Notes under the pieces: model-generated
Databases searched by the model: none
The model's input: only the letters and a program-made list of their open reading frames with translations
What the model was told of the DNA's origin: nothing
Part shown: positions 1-6,639 of the stretch, piece by piece
How positions within the stretch are numbered: position 1 is the stretch's first letter
Layout of the letters: each line of letters starts with the position of its first letter
Translations under genes and position numbers: made by a program
NCBI GenBank assembly: GCA_900552235.1
Contig: URYZ01000011.1
Location: 1 to 24,910 of the forward strand
Reading direction: 5' to 3'
Source of the DNA: an uncultured Mycoplasmatota bacterium
GTDB taxonomy: Bacteria; Bacillota_I; Bacilli_A; RF39; UBA660
Length of the DNA stretch: 24,910 nucleotides

Positions 1-322
1 TACCGATGGCAACCAATGCCCCGATGACCACTATCCACAAGGGAAGAGACGAGGGAAGGTTAAATGCCAGCAATACTCCCGTGATGATGGCTGACCCGTC
101 CCATATCGTGGGACGTTGTTTCATGAGGTATTTTTGAATAACGTATTCGAATACAAGGCAGGCAGCTACCGAGGTGAGGGTTACCAGAATGGCGCCTAAC
201 CCGAAAAATACGATAGAAAAGATAAACGTCGGTACTAACGCGATAAGCACGCCGTACATATTTTTTTCTATCGAATCCCCGCCGTGAACGTGGGGGGAGG
301 GGGATATGGTGAAATTACTCAT
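1..322 (-). CDS. rnfD: RnfD N-terminus, partial, Bacteroidota-type (ion-translocating oxidoreductase subunit D)
   Basis: Reading the minus strand from the ATG at 320-322 gives 107 residues open to the window edge. The protein begins MSNFTISPSPHVHGGDSIEK, continues with KNMYGVLIALVPTF, and has hydrophobic helices plus a TIWDGSAIITGVLLAFNLP segment. The SPSPH...KNMYGVLIALVP start is typical of RnfD, an inner-membrane subunit of the Rnf ferredoxin:NAD oxidoreductase that carries a covalent flavin further downstream (outside this window). The resemblance I recognise is to Bacteroidota RnfD. The start codon is preceded by an A-rich stretch without a Shine-Dalgarno, as is usual in Bacteroidota and unlike every other gene here. 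GC content and codon use also differ sharply from the rest. It is truncated by the window edge. It is either a misassembled contig end or foreign DNA; the family call is firm, the origin is inferred. Confidence 0.8.
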   Translation of the reverse strand, partial: MSNFTISPSPHVHGGDSIEKNMYGVLIALVPTFIFSIVFFGLGAILVTLTSVAACLVFEYVIQKYLMKQRPTIWDGSAIITGVLLAFNLPSSLPLWIVVIGALVAIG

Positions 323-430
323 ATTTTTTTATTTAGTGATTAGTGGTTTCCGATTCTGTGATTTCCACCCACGAGTCAACGCTTGTTAATCATTAAATCA
401 TTTAATCGGCAATCTCTGAATCGATTCATT

Positions 431-520
431 CTAAATTAATTTTTTATTTTTTTCTCTTTCATCTTCTAATCTTATATTCATATTTTTCTTTTTGTTATTA
501 TCTAACAATTCTCCTTTCAT
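431..520 (-). pseudogene. Truncated ORF cut off at the foreign-DNA junction
   Basis: A 29-codon frame starts at the ATG at 518-520, about 20 bases after the spoIIID stop, and ends at a TAG at 431-433. It encodes a Lys/Glu-rich hydrophilic start (MKGELLDNN...LEDEREKNKKLI) with the AT bias of the resident genome. The stop lies just where the sequence changes to the foreign, GC-richer type. I infer that a longer gene downstream of spoIIID was cut here and that the TAG is supplied by the joined DNA. The ATG lacks a good Shine-Dalgarno (an AAAGGAG lies inside the frame), so the start is uncertain. Product not recognised. Confidence 0.4.
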
Positions 521-540
521 TTGTAGTTTATATATAAATC

Positions 541-816
541 TTATACTATTAATTTATCATTGTCAATAGTTAAATAATGATTTTTTTCATATTTAGCTTT
601 TGTTGCTAATCCTCCTCTTATATGCCTTTCAGCTTTATTTTCATCAAGAATTTTTCTTACTTCTTTGGCTAATATTGGATTTATCTTTTCTAATCTTTCA
701 GTAACATCTTTGTGTACAGTACTTTTACTTATTCCAAATTTTTTTGCTGTTCCTCTAACTGTATCTTTCGAATCTATTATATATTGTGCTAATTTTCTTG
801 CACGTTCATCTATCAT
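541..816 (-). CDS. spoIIID: Sporulation transcription factor SpoIIID
   Basis: This is a 91-residue DNA-binding protein matching SpoIIID throughout: an N-terminal RARKLAQYIIDSKDTVRGTA segment, a helix-turn-helix around residues 20-43 (AKKFGISKSTVHKDVTERL), then INPILAKEV and the conserved HIRGG basic stretch used for minor-groove contacts. In spore formers SpoIIID acts in the mother cell, activating or repressing SigE-regulon genes before SigK appears. I chose the ATG at 814-816 because AGGTG lies nine bases upstream; an in-frame TTG at 843 would add nine unconserved residues. The family is usually 80-95 residues, so this is full length. An ORF cut at the foreign junction follows. It is likely autoregulated or SigE-driven (see the 843-876 site). 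Confidence 0.93.
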   Translation of the reverse strand: MIDERARKLAQYIIDSKDTVRGTAKKFGISKSTVHKDVTERLEKINPILAKEVRKILDENKAERHIRGGLATKAKYEKNHYLTIDNDKLIV

Positions 817-842
817 AACATTTTTCACCTGTACAACCCCCA

Positions 843-876
843 ATAAGAATACTTTTTGTTTAATTGTATTCTTATC
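843..876 (-). promoter_or_regulatory. Inverted repeat with a SigE-like -10 upstream of spoIIID
   Basis: Nine-base arms at 843-851 and 868-876 are exact reverse complements (ATAAGAATA / TATTCTTAT). The minus strand also shows AATACAAT at 863-870, one base from the SigE -10 consensus CATACAAT. No convincing -35 was seen. It could be the spoIIID promoter with a leader hairpin or operator; spoIIID is SigE-dependent in Bacillus subtilis. Assignment here is tentative. Confidence 0.3.
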
Positions 877-893
877 TTAAGATTTTAGAACAG

Positions 894-923
894 AAAAAGT
901 ACTTACAAATGTAAGTACTTTTT
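894..923 (-). terminator. Bidirectional-looking intrinsic terminator
   Basis: Perfect 13-base arms at 894-906 and 911-923 with a four-base loop, and T-tracts in both directions. It lies directly after the rmlC remnant and insulates spoIIID from it. Confidence 0.75.
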
Positions 924-925
924 CA

Positions 926-1240
926 TTAATTTTTAGTTTTTAATCTTAAATATCCTAATTCTTCCCATTCGTTATATGCTAAGTTTAATCTTAACAATAC
1001 CTTTGGTTTTGCACCTGCCCTGTTTTTATCAACAACACAAGCATAGTATCTAACATCTGGATCATCAAATTTTAATCCACCTTCTGCTTCATGATTATAT
1101 ATATCATCACATTTATATGTAAATTCAGCTTCTTCTGATAATACTAAAAATCCATGTGCAAATCCTTTTGGTATCATAAACATTTTTTTATTTTCTTTCA
1201 TACTATTTTCATCTACTTTATTTATTATTTTATTAATAAA
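926..1240 (-). pseudogene. rmlC (dTDP-4-dehydrorhamnose 3,5-epimerase) internal fragment with a foreign C-terminal tail
   Basis: The frame encodes ENKKMFMIPKGFAHGFLVLS, then EAEFTYKCDDIYNHEAEGGL and FDDPDV, which are the hallmark middle motifs of RmlC (usual forms: IPPGFAHGF, YKCTDYY, PEAEGG, NDPDI). RmlC makes dTDP-4-keto-L-rhamnose for cell-surface polysaccharide. The N-terminal half, with its substrate-binding residues, is missing: a stop in frame lies just above 1240. After DPDV the sequence leaves the family and continues as RYYACVVDKNRAGAKPKVLL and a further 20 residues I cannot place. KNRxG is reminiscent of the C-terminal part of DnaB-type helicases, but this is weak. No start with a ribosome site was found. 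I read it as a recombined remnant, not a working enzyme. A terminator follows. Confidence 0.6.
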
Positions 1241-1377
1241 TCAACTTCACTAGGTAACATTGCATTAAAATTATTGTTACTATTTCCTTCCTTTTGAACT
1301 ATTCGAAATTTTCGAATAGTTGATTCTTCCTTCATTTCATTATCATTATATATTTTTTTAAAATGTACAATCTTATT
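1225..1377 (-). pseudogene. RhuM-family (virulence/Fic-associated DNA-binding type) remnant
   Basis: The minus strand encodes HFKKIYNDNEMKEES and then TIRKFRIVQKEGN (about 1282-1365). This matches the segment of RhuM-family proteins usually read as xxHIKxIxxExELxExSxxxxFRxxQxxGN. The family's next block, YNLDxIIxVGYRV, is absent; the frame instead runs into about 18 unrelated residues and a stop at 1225-1227. The start side is also missing. RhuM proteins are common in mobile and accessory regions, often near DinD and Fic genes, which fits the neighbours. The fragment overlaps the upstream end of the rmlC remnant in another frame. Family identity rests on about 30 residues. Confidence 0.5.
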
Positions 1378-1416
1378 ATACTATACTTTTTATTATTTCG
1401 TAAATTAATTATTATT

Positions 1417-2241
1417 TTAGTTTTTTAACTTTTTCTTTTCTTTTTCTAGTTCTTTTAAACTCTTTTTAGGAGTTGGCATATCTTCCGGCATTACTCCTCC
1501 GATATCCGCAATTGCTTTTCTTACTTTTTTACCAACCTCATAATGTATATTATCTGCTTCTTCTTCTTTTGTTACATTATCCCTTAAAAGTTTTTGTTTT
1601 GTTTGATTTATTCTAAATAAATTATCAACCAATTCATCTTCATTCATATTATCTAAAATATCTTCCCTATAACGTAATTTTTTTTCTTTTAAAAATATCA
1701 TCTGCCGTTTCACCATTATACAAGCCTCTATAACCAGCATTATGAAATTCTCCCGTGTTTTTAACTCCTGATAAAACAGCAACTTTTTGAAGATTATAAT
1801 TACCATGCTTAATTAATCTTCTTTGATAAAATCTTTTTCATCATCTGATAAAGTATCATATTCTTGTTCGGTTATTTCTTGTTTTCTTGTTTGAATTGCA
1901 AAATAAGTTTGTCCTAAAGCAACAACTTCTTTACTTGGATCTGCATTTTGTACAATCAAATAACATATATATCGTGACAACTTATAATCTTTAATAATTT
2001 CTTCTTTGCCTTTACCCGTTTTAATTGACTTGTTGACTTCAACAACCTAAACATCTTTACATGAAATACTATTTTCTGCTGAAATTACTGCTTTATCTAT
2101 TACTTTTTTAAAATTCCTCCAATCTTTGTATTCTAATACTTTTGATAGTTCTCTAGCATACCAAAATTCATTACCAAATTCATCTATGTGCTTTATATTT
2201 TCAAAAACACTGTTAGTATATTCATTACCAATTTTCTTCAT
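1417..2241 (-). pseudogene. dinD: DinD (DNA-damage-inducible protein D) broken by a stop and two frameshifts
   Basis: Joined across lesions, this region encodes about 275 residues along the full DinD length. The N-part (2241-2050) reads SVFENIKHIDEFGNEFWYAR, then LSKVLEYKDWRNF, the Bro-N-like domain. The middle (2046-1815) reads KDYKLSRYICYLIVQN and GQTYFAIQTRKQE. The next part (about 1810-1690) reads LQKVAVLSGV and GYRGLYNGETADDIF in a shifted frame. The last (to 1417) reads LFRINQTKQKLL and VGKKVRKAIADIGGVMPEDM. Lesions: an in-frame TAG at 2047-2049, a frameshift near 1810 and a one-base frameshift in an eight-A run near 1676-1683. The ribosome site (AGGAGGTT) and promoter are intact. DinD is an SOS-linked inhibitor of RecA functions in E. 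coli. Either a very recent pseudogene or a set of sequence errors; all three being errors is less likely. Confidence 0.85.
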
Positions 2242-2285
2242 TTTAACCTCCTGATTTTAAAATTATTTTTGTACTGCTTAACTTC

Positions 2286-2314
2286 ATACTACCATAAGAA
2301 AATTCTTGTGTCAA
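2286..2314 (-). promoter_or_regulatory. SigA-type promoter of dinD
   Basis: On the minus strand: TTGACA (2309-2314), 17-base spacer (2292-2308), TAGTAT (2286-2291), 45 bases before the dinD start. The spacer holds a short palindrome (AAGAATTTTCTT), a possible operator site; it does not match the Bacillota LexA box (GAAC-N4-GTTC). Confidence 0.6.
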
Positions 2315-2421
2315 CATTTTTTCATACATTTGTTTGATATGCTTTTAAAAGGCTTAAAACAGGAAGACAATACTAATTTTATTAGCGTTATTTAAAATAT
2401 TTAATTTTATAAAAATAAAAA

Positions 2422-2440
2422 AAGATAGAAAATCTATCTT
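2422..2440 (-). terminator. Terminator of tRNA-Lys
   Basis: Seven-base arms at 2422-2428 and 2434-2440 with a five-base loop; on the minus strand the stem is followed by a T-rich tract. It lies 12 bases after the tRNA CCA end. Confidence 0.65.
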
Positions 2441-2451
2441 AAATTTCAATC

Positions 2452-2527
2452 TGGTGGGGCGTTAGGGATTCGAACCCTAGACCCACTGATTAAGAGTCAG
2501 TTGCTCTACCAACTGAGCTAACGCCCC
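2452..2527 (-). tRNA. tRNA-Lys (anticodon CTT)
   Basis: 76 bases with encoded CCA (2452-2454). Acceptor GGGGCGT pairs with ACGCCCC; D arm TAGCTCAGTTGGTAGAGC; anticodon stem ACTGA/TCAGT around loop CTCTTAA, giving CTT (reads AAG); T arm TAGGGTTCGAACCCTA. It lies at the edge of the accessory graveyard, as mobile elements often do, but no att repeat of this tRNA was seen nearby. Confidence 0.95.
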
Positions 2528-2532
2528 ATTAA

Positions 2533-2591
2533 CAATTTGTTATAAAATTTATAACAAATTGATTATATCACAATAAATTGTCTTTTTTCAA
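2533..2591 (-). promoter_or_regulatory. tRNA-Lys promoter with a 29-base perfect palindrome at the start-site region
   Basis: Minus strand: TTGAAA (2586-2591), 18-base spacer, TATAAT (2562-2567). Immediately downstream, 2533-2561 is a perfect inverted repeat with 14-base arms (2533-2546 and 2548-2561) around one base, ending five bases before the mature tRNA. The expected transcription start falls inside it. It lacks a T-tract, so it is not a terminator of the upstream gene. It could be an operator or a pre-tRNA leader hairpin. Confidence 0.6.
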
Positions 2592-2601
2592 GTATAATTC
2601 A

Positions 2602-4002
2602 TCAATTATTCACATAATGCGTATACATTTCTGTATCCATAGTTATTTTTTCAAAAGTATATCCATTATCTTTTCCATATTTTATTATATCTTTAACAGC
2701 ATCAACAGTACTTCCATATATGTCATGCATTAAAACAATATTAGCACGTTTTTTAGATAAATTATTTGTAACATTTTGGTAAGTACTTTTTTTACTTCTT
2801 CCACTTCCTGCATCTCCTGATGATACATTCCAATCAAAATAATGATACCCTTTTTCAATAGCCATATTAGAAAGAGTACACATAATACCAGGATTAAAAC
2901 TACTTACAGTATTACTACTTCCTCCTGGAAATCTTATAATTGTAGGACTTTCTCCTGTTACCCTAGCTACTTTCTCCTTGATTTTTTCTATATCTTTAAA
3001 AAAGTTTGTGGTTGATGAATAAACATATTTATAATTATGACTTGCTGTATGAAGTCCAATTGTATGTCCCTCATCATACATTCTTTTAATTAGATAATCT
3101 GTATTTATCTTATCTGTTAAAAAGAAAGTTGCCTTTACATTTTCTTCTTTTAAAATATCTAAAAGCCTAGCAGTTGTATCAACACTTGGACCATCATCGA
3201 AAGTTAAATAAATAACTCCCGGAGTACCTGTTGTTACACTTGAAAAACATTTTTTAGGTGTATAAACAGTTACTTTTCTTACCTCTTTAGTTTCATTGCC
3301 ACTTTTATCTTTTACTTTATATATAACTTCATAAGTTCCTTCTTTATAAATATTTATATTATTAGTTACTTCAACCTTTGAAGTTAAATTACTATCACAA
3401 TTATCTGTAACTGTATACCCTTGTTCATTATATTTATTATTAATCTTTAAATTAACTGAAGACCCTTTAAGTTTAATAATTGGACTTTCTTTATCAACAT
3501 TAGTAAATATTCTTTCTTTAGTTATAACATTATTACTAGAATCTTTTACTTTATATATTATTTTATCATCTGTTATTTCTTTTTCTACTTTAGATGTTAA
3601 ATCACCATCATAATTATCAATCGCTGCATACCCTTCTTCTTTATAAGATTTTGAACAGTTATCAATTTTTGTTTTTCCCATAAGTTCTAGATTTGGTGAA
3701 GTTGTATCTACAATATTTACTATTCTTATTTTTTCTTTTATTTCTTTATGATCCTTATATTTATAAAAAACATAATATGTTCCTATTTTAGATGTATCAA
3801 CATTGTTTGAAACTTCTAAAACTTTTCTATTAGTCAAATAACCCTGTTCATTATATTTACTATTTACTTCAAGGGTTAACTCTTTATCTCCTTTTAATTT
3901 AAAAAAAGGAACAAGTAAATACATCAGTAAAAACACTATAAAAATTATTCCTATTACTCCTAAAATAATAATTTTCTTCATATCTTTACTTCTTTTTTCC
4001 AT
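2602..4002 (-). CDS. Membrane-anchored polysaccharide (peptidoglycan) deacetylase with Ig-like repeats
   Basis: A 466-residue surface enzyme. A short basic start is followed by one membrane helix (about 11-33), so the rest is outside. Residues 40-248 hold three DUF5011/Ig-like repeats, each with an N-E-Q-G-Y or E-E-G-Y turn and a strand such as GTYEVIYKVKDKSGN. The NodB domain (about 262-460) has all five motifs: TFDDGPS (267-273, metal Asp and base), HTASH (318-322, metal His pair), RFPGGSS (357-363), DWNVSSGD (390-397) and LMHD (424-427). This predicts zinc/metal-dependent N-deacetylation of peptidoglycan GlcNAc or MurNAc. The Ig-like repeats likely space the catalytic domain through the wall. 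A ribosome site (AGAAAGGA) precedes the ATG at 4002; M8 is a weaker alternative. It follows the DUF2207 gene by 28 bases. Exact sugar substrate unknown. Confidence 0.88.
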   Translation of the reverse strand: MEKRSKDMKKIIILGVIGIIFIVFLLMYLLVPFFKLKGDKELTLEVNSKYNEQGYLTNRKVLEVSNNVDTSKIGTYYVFYKYKDHKEIKEKIRIVNIVDTTSPNLELMGKTKIDNCSKSYKEEGYAAIDNYDGDLTSKVEKEITDDKIIYKVKDSSNNVITKERIFTNVDKESPIIKLKGSSVNLKINNKYNEQGYTVTDNCDSNLTSKVEVTNNINIYKEGTYEVIYKVKDKSGNETKEVRKVTVYTPKKCFSSVTTGTPGVIYLTFDDGPSVDTTARLLDILKEENVKATFFLTDKINTDYLIKRMYDEGHTIGLHTASHNYKYVYSSTTNFFKDIEKIKEKVARVTGESPTIIRFPGGSSNTVSSFNPGIMCTLSNMAIEKGYHYFDWNVSSGDAGSGRSKKSTYQNVTNNLSKKRANIVLMHDIYGSTVDAVKDIIKYGKDNGYTFEKITMDTEMYTHYVNN

Positions 4003-4030
4003 ATTTACTTTATTCCTTTCTAAAATCTAA

Positions 4031-5698
4031 CTAACGGCCTCCGCCGCCTCCACCACCAAATGATGAAAATCCTCCTCCACCTGCTGAGAATCCGCCACCT
4101 CCGGCATTGTAATTATTCGCAGCACTTCTTGCACTAGAAGCAGCATTAACAACATTATTAGATAAATTATTTAAAATAATTACATCCATTATATCTAAAT
4201 TAGAATTTCCATCATTATACGTTACAACTTCAGGGTAATAGTCTTTAAATTGACTAGCAACTTCTTTAGCTATACCAAATATTTGAGCATATATCAAATA
4301 TTCTTTCCAAAGTTTAACTTCAATTACTTGTCTTTCTTTTATTCTTGAAAATTCATTTAGGAATTTCTTTAATCCTGCAAGACGTATTGCTTCATCTTTT
4401 AAAGCATCTTTTATTAAATATTTACTACCTTTTTTCTCTACTAAACCTCTATTAATATAATTAGTTCTACCTAATTTTTCAGCATCTTTTATCCAATTGA
4501 ATAACTTATTATAATTCTTTCTACTCCACTTTTCTAATTCTTTTTTCTCTAATATATAGTCTTTACTAGCAGAAGTTAAATATTCATATAATTTTTCTTC
4601 TACATTATTAGAAAAAGTTAAACCTTGTTTTAAATAAATATCTTTACTCTTACCATTTTTACTATCTTTCATTTCTATTTTATCTTCAAGTAACCATTTA
4701 AGTAAAATAGCTCCGAAAAAATCAGTATCTTTTTTATTTAATCTATATACACAAGATAAGAAATAAGCATTAAATTCATTTTTATCACATGGAATATCTC
4801 TAAAATTATTTATTTCTTTAATTTTTATTTTTCGACCTAAACTTTCGAATTTATATTCATTAGCACTTGCTATAGCAATAGCTACTATTGCAAAAATAAA
4901 TATTAAAGTTCCTAAAGTTATAATAATACCAAGGATATCTTCTTTTTCACTATAATCATAATCAAAAGTTCCATCTTCGGCTTTATTATAAACTTCATCA
5001 AAATCATCAAAAATATCATATCTATTATTTTCATCTACATTAAACATTCCAAGAGGAAATTTAACTAATAAAACAGCATAATCACCCTCTTCAAGTAAAG
5101 TATTTTCTTCATTAGACATATAAATTTTACCATTATTTACATAAGCATATCCTTTATAACCATAACCCCATACATCAATATTTTTATTAAAAGCATTTGG
5201 TCCAGTTAATACTAAACTAAAGTTTTTAGGAGGAGGTGTCATATTCATGTTTATAACTTGATAATAAATAACTAAAGCATCATTAGTTTTGAAAACAAAG
5301 TTACTAATATCATATGTAAGCTTAAAAACATGTCTTCCCATGCTTCCTTTACCAAAACATAACTCTATTCCTTCATCAGTATAATTAATTCCATTTTTAT
5401 TCTTTTTATCATTTAAACTAGCATGAATATTCCAATTATCTAAATATGTAAACAAAGTATCATTTTCATATACTTTAAAATTAGTAACTTCCATATTACC
5501 CAAATTATACATACCCTTATAAAATTCAGTACCCATATTAGCTTTAACATCCCATATTTCTTCAACATGAGCATTACCAGAATTATCTAACGTTATATTA
5601 ACATCTATTCTGTTAATCACATCATCTTTAGCAAATACTAATGTAATACTAGCTAAAAATGTTAGCAAAAAAACTACAAAGTATTTAATTCTTTTCAT
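4031..5698 (-). CDS. DUF2207 membrane protein with Gly-rich C-terminus
   Basis: A 555-residue protein with a signal peptide (about 1-23), an extracellular DUF2207 beta domain (about 25-225, with IDVNITLDNSGNAHVEEIWD near the start), one membrane helix (about 255-280, GIIITLGTLIFIFAIVAIAI), and a cytosolic part containing winged-helix-like segments. The tail is almost only Gly, Ser and Phe (GGGGFSAGGGGFSSFGGG). This is the usual plan of DUF2207 proteins, commonly encoded beside LemA, as here. The biochemical role of the family is unproven; a link to envelope stress or membrane homeostasis is suggested for such pairs. The gene ends at a TAG. The start ATG has a GGGAGAG site. A hairpin lies just upstream, between it and lemA, suggesting reduced expression relative to lemA. 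Confidence 0.85.
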   Translation of the reverse strand: MKRIKYFVVFLLTFLASITLVFAKDDVINRIDVNITLDNSGNAHVEEIWDVKANMGTEFYKGMYNLGNMEVTNFKVYENDTLFTYLDNWNIHASLNDKKNKNGINYTDEGIELCFGKGSMGRHVFKLTYDISNFVFKTNDALVIYYQVINMNMTPPPKNFSLVLTGPNAFNKNIDVWGYGYKGYAYVNNGKIYMSNEENTLLEEGDYAVLLVKFPLGMFNVDENNRYDIFDDFDEVYNKAEDGTFDYDYSEKEDILGIIITLGTLIFIFAIVAIAIASANEYKFESLGRKIKIKEINNFRDIPCDKNEFNAYFLSCVYRLNKKDTDFFGAILLKWLLEDKIEMKDSKNGKSKDIYLKQGLTFSNNVEEKLYEYLTSASKDYILEKKELEKWSRKNYNKLFNWIKDAEKLGRTNYINRGLVEKKGSKYLIKDALKDEAIRLAGLKKFLNEFSRIKERQVIEVKLWKEYLIYAQIFGIAKEVASQFKDYYPEVVTYNDGNSNLDIMDVIILNNLSNNVVNAASSARSAANNYNAGGGGFSAGGGGFSSFGGGGGGGR

Positions 5699-5715
5699 AA
5701 ACTCTCCCTATTAAA

Positions 5716-5737
5716 AAAGCTTACCAAAGTAAGCTTT
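5716..5737 (-). terminator. Intercistronic terminator/attenuator between lemA and the DUF2207 gene
   Basis: Nine-base arms (5716-5724, 5729-5737) with a four-base loop, followed on the minus strand by six T. It sits after the lemA stop and 18 bases before the next start, so it should cut read-through into the DUF2207 gene. Confidence 0.65.
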
Positions 5738-5740
5738 ATA

Positions 5741-6283
5741 TTAAAATTTTACTTCTGGTGTTTTCTTATCTTCTTCAGAAGTTTCAAAGAATGTTGCTTT
5801 TTTAAATTTAAATATACTTGCAACTATATTAGAAGGTACCATTTCAACTTTATTATTATAAGTTAAAACTGTATCATTATAAAATTGTCTAGCATAAGAA
5901 ATTTTATCTTCAGTATCTTTTAAATCATTTTGTAATGACATAAAGTTTTCATTAGCTTTTAATTCAGGGTAACTTTCACTTAAAGCAAATAATTTATTAA
6001 GAGCTTTAGTTACTTCCCCACTTGCTTTCATTTCTTCTTCAGGAGTTGATGCCGCTACATAAGTATTTCTAGCAGCAATTACTTCTTTTAAAGTATTATT
6101 TTCATGTTTAGCATATCCTTTTACAGTTTCTACTAAATTTGGTATTAAATCTGCCCTTCTTTTTAATTGAACTTCAATTTGTGACCATTGATCATCTTTC
6201 TTATTTCTTAATGAAATAAGTGAATTGTAAGTTCCTATTACAAATAAAATTAGAATAACAACTATTCCTATAATAATCCACAT
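5741..6283 (-). CDS. lemA: LemA family protein
   Basis: A 180-residue protein: N-terminal membrane helix (about 1-20, MWIIIGIVVILILFVIGTYN) followed by the long helical LemA domain with signature stretches NSLISLRNKKDDQWSQIEVQ, LKRRADLIPNLVETVKGYAK and ENFMSLQNDLKDTEDKISYA. LemA proteins expose a short N-terminus outside and a helical bundle inside; their molecular role is not settled. I chose the ATG at 6281-6283 with AAAGGA eleven bases upstream; the in-frame GTG three codons earlier (6292) sits right on the ribosome site and is unlikely. The pairing with the following DUF2207 gene is conserved across many bacteria. It is divergent from sspI, with 115 bases between. Confidence 0.93.
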   Translation of the reverse strand: MWIIIGIVVILILFVIGTYNSLISLRNKKDDQWSQIEVQLKRRADLIPNLVETVKGYAKHENNTLKEVIAARNTYVAASTPEEEMKASGEVTKALNKLFALSESYPELKANENFMSLQNDLKDTEDKISYARQFYNDTVLTYNNKVEMVPSNIVASIFKFKKATFFETSEEDKKTPEVKF

Positions 6284-6398
6284 ATTATACACTTTCCTTT
6301 CTTATAGTTTAATTATATTAAAAATTTTAAAAAATTACAATTAAATTACATAAAATTACTAAATATTTACATAATAAAAAACTAGAAAGGAAAATATT

Positions 6399-6611
6399 AT
6401 GAATATAGATATAAGAGAAAATGTAATTAATAATTTAAAAAATGAAAGTATCTCTTCTTTAATAGATACAATTAATAATGCTGTACTTACTAAAAAAGAT
6501 GATCTTATTTTACCGGGACTTGGGGTTACTTTAGAACTTTTTTGGGAAAGTTTAAATAAAGAAGAAAAAGAAAAAATAGCAAGTATAATACTAGAAAAAA
6601 TAAATAAGTAA
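6399..6611 (+). CDS. sspI: Small acid-soluble spore protein SspI
   Basis: A 70-residue protein matching the SspI family along its length: NIDIRENVINNL at the start, the central LPGLGVTLELFWESLNKEEK block (family form LPGLGVLFEVIW) and an acidic/basic helical end. SspI is a minor small acid-soluble protein of the forespore; it is not of the alpha/beta DNA-coating type. It is transcribed alone from the plus strand, while both neighbours are minus. The ribosome site GAAAGGA is eight bases from the ATG. CATAATA at 6370-6376 fits the SigG/SigF -10 form CATnnTA, though no clear -35 is visible; sspI is SigG-driven in Bacillus. A strong terminator overlaps the stop codon. Confidence 0.85.
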   Translation: MNIDIRENVINNLKNESISSLIDTINNAVLTKKDDLILPGLGVTLELFWESLNKEEKEKIASIILEKINK

Positions 6612-6639
6612 AAAAATGTATGGAATTCATACATTTTTT
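6611..6639. terminator. Bidirectional terminator between sspI and the M29 aminopeptidase
   Basis: Perfect 12-base arms (6611-6622, 6628-6639), five-base loop, six-base A/T tracts on both sides, placed exactly between the two convergent stop codons and overlapping both. Confidence 0.88.

Noticed and set aside
1297..1321. Perfect 25-base palindrome (12-base arms around one base) that looks like an operator or recombinase site.
   Set aside because: It is explained as coding sequence of the RhuM remnant: the minus strand reads TIRKFRIV across it, a conserved family stretch whose codons happen to be symmetric.
2047..2049. TAG in the middle of dinD as a sign of stop-codon reassignment.
   Set aside because: TAG is used as a normal terminal stop by the DUF2207 gene (4031-4033), and two frameshifts show dinD is simply broken.
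6359..6634. Minus-strand open frame opposite sspI.
   Set aside because: Phe/Ser/Ile-rich shadow of the sspI gene; sspI has family similarity, a ribosome site and a terminator on the plus strand.
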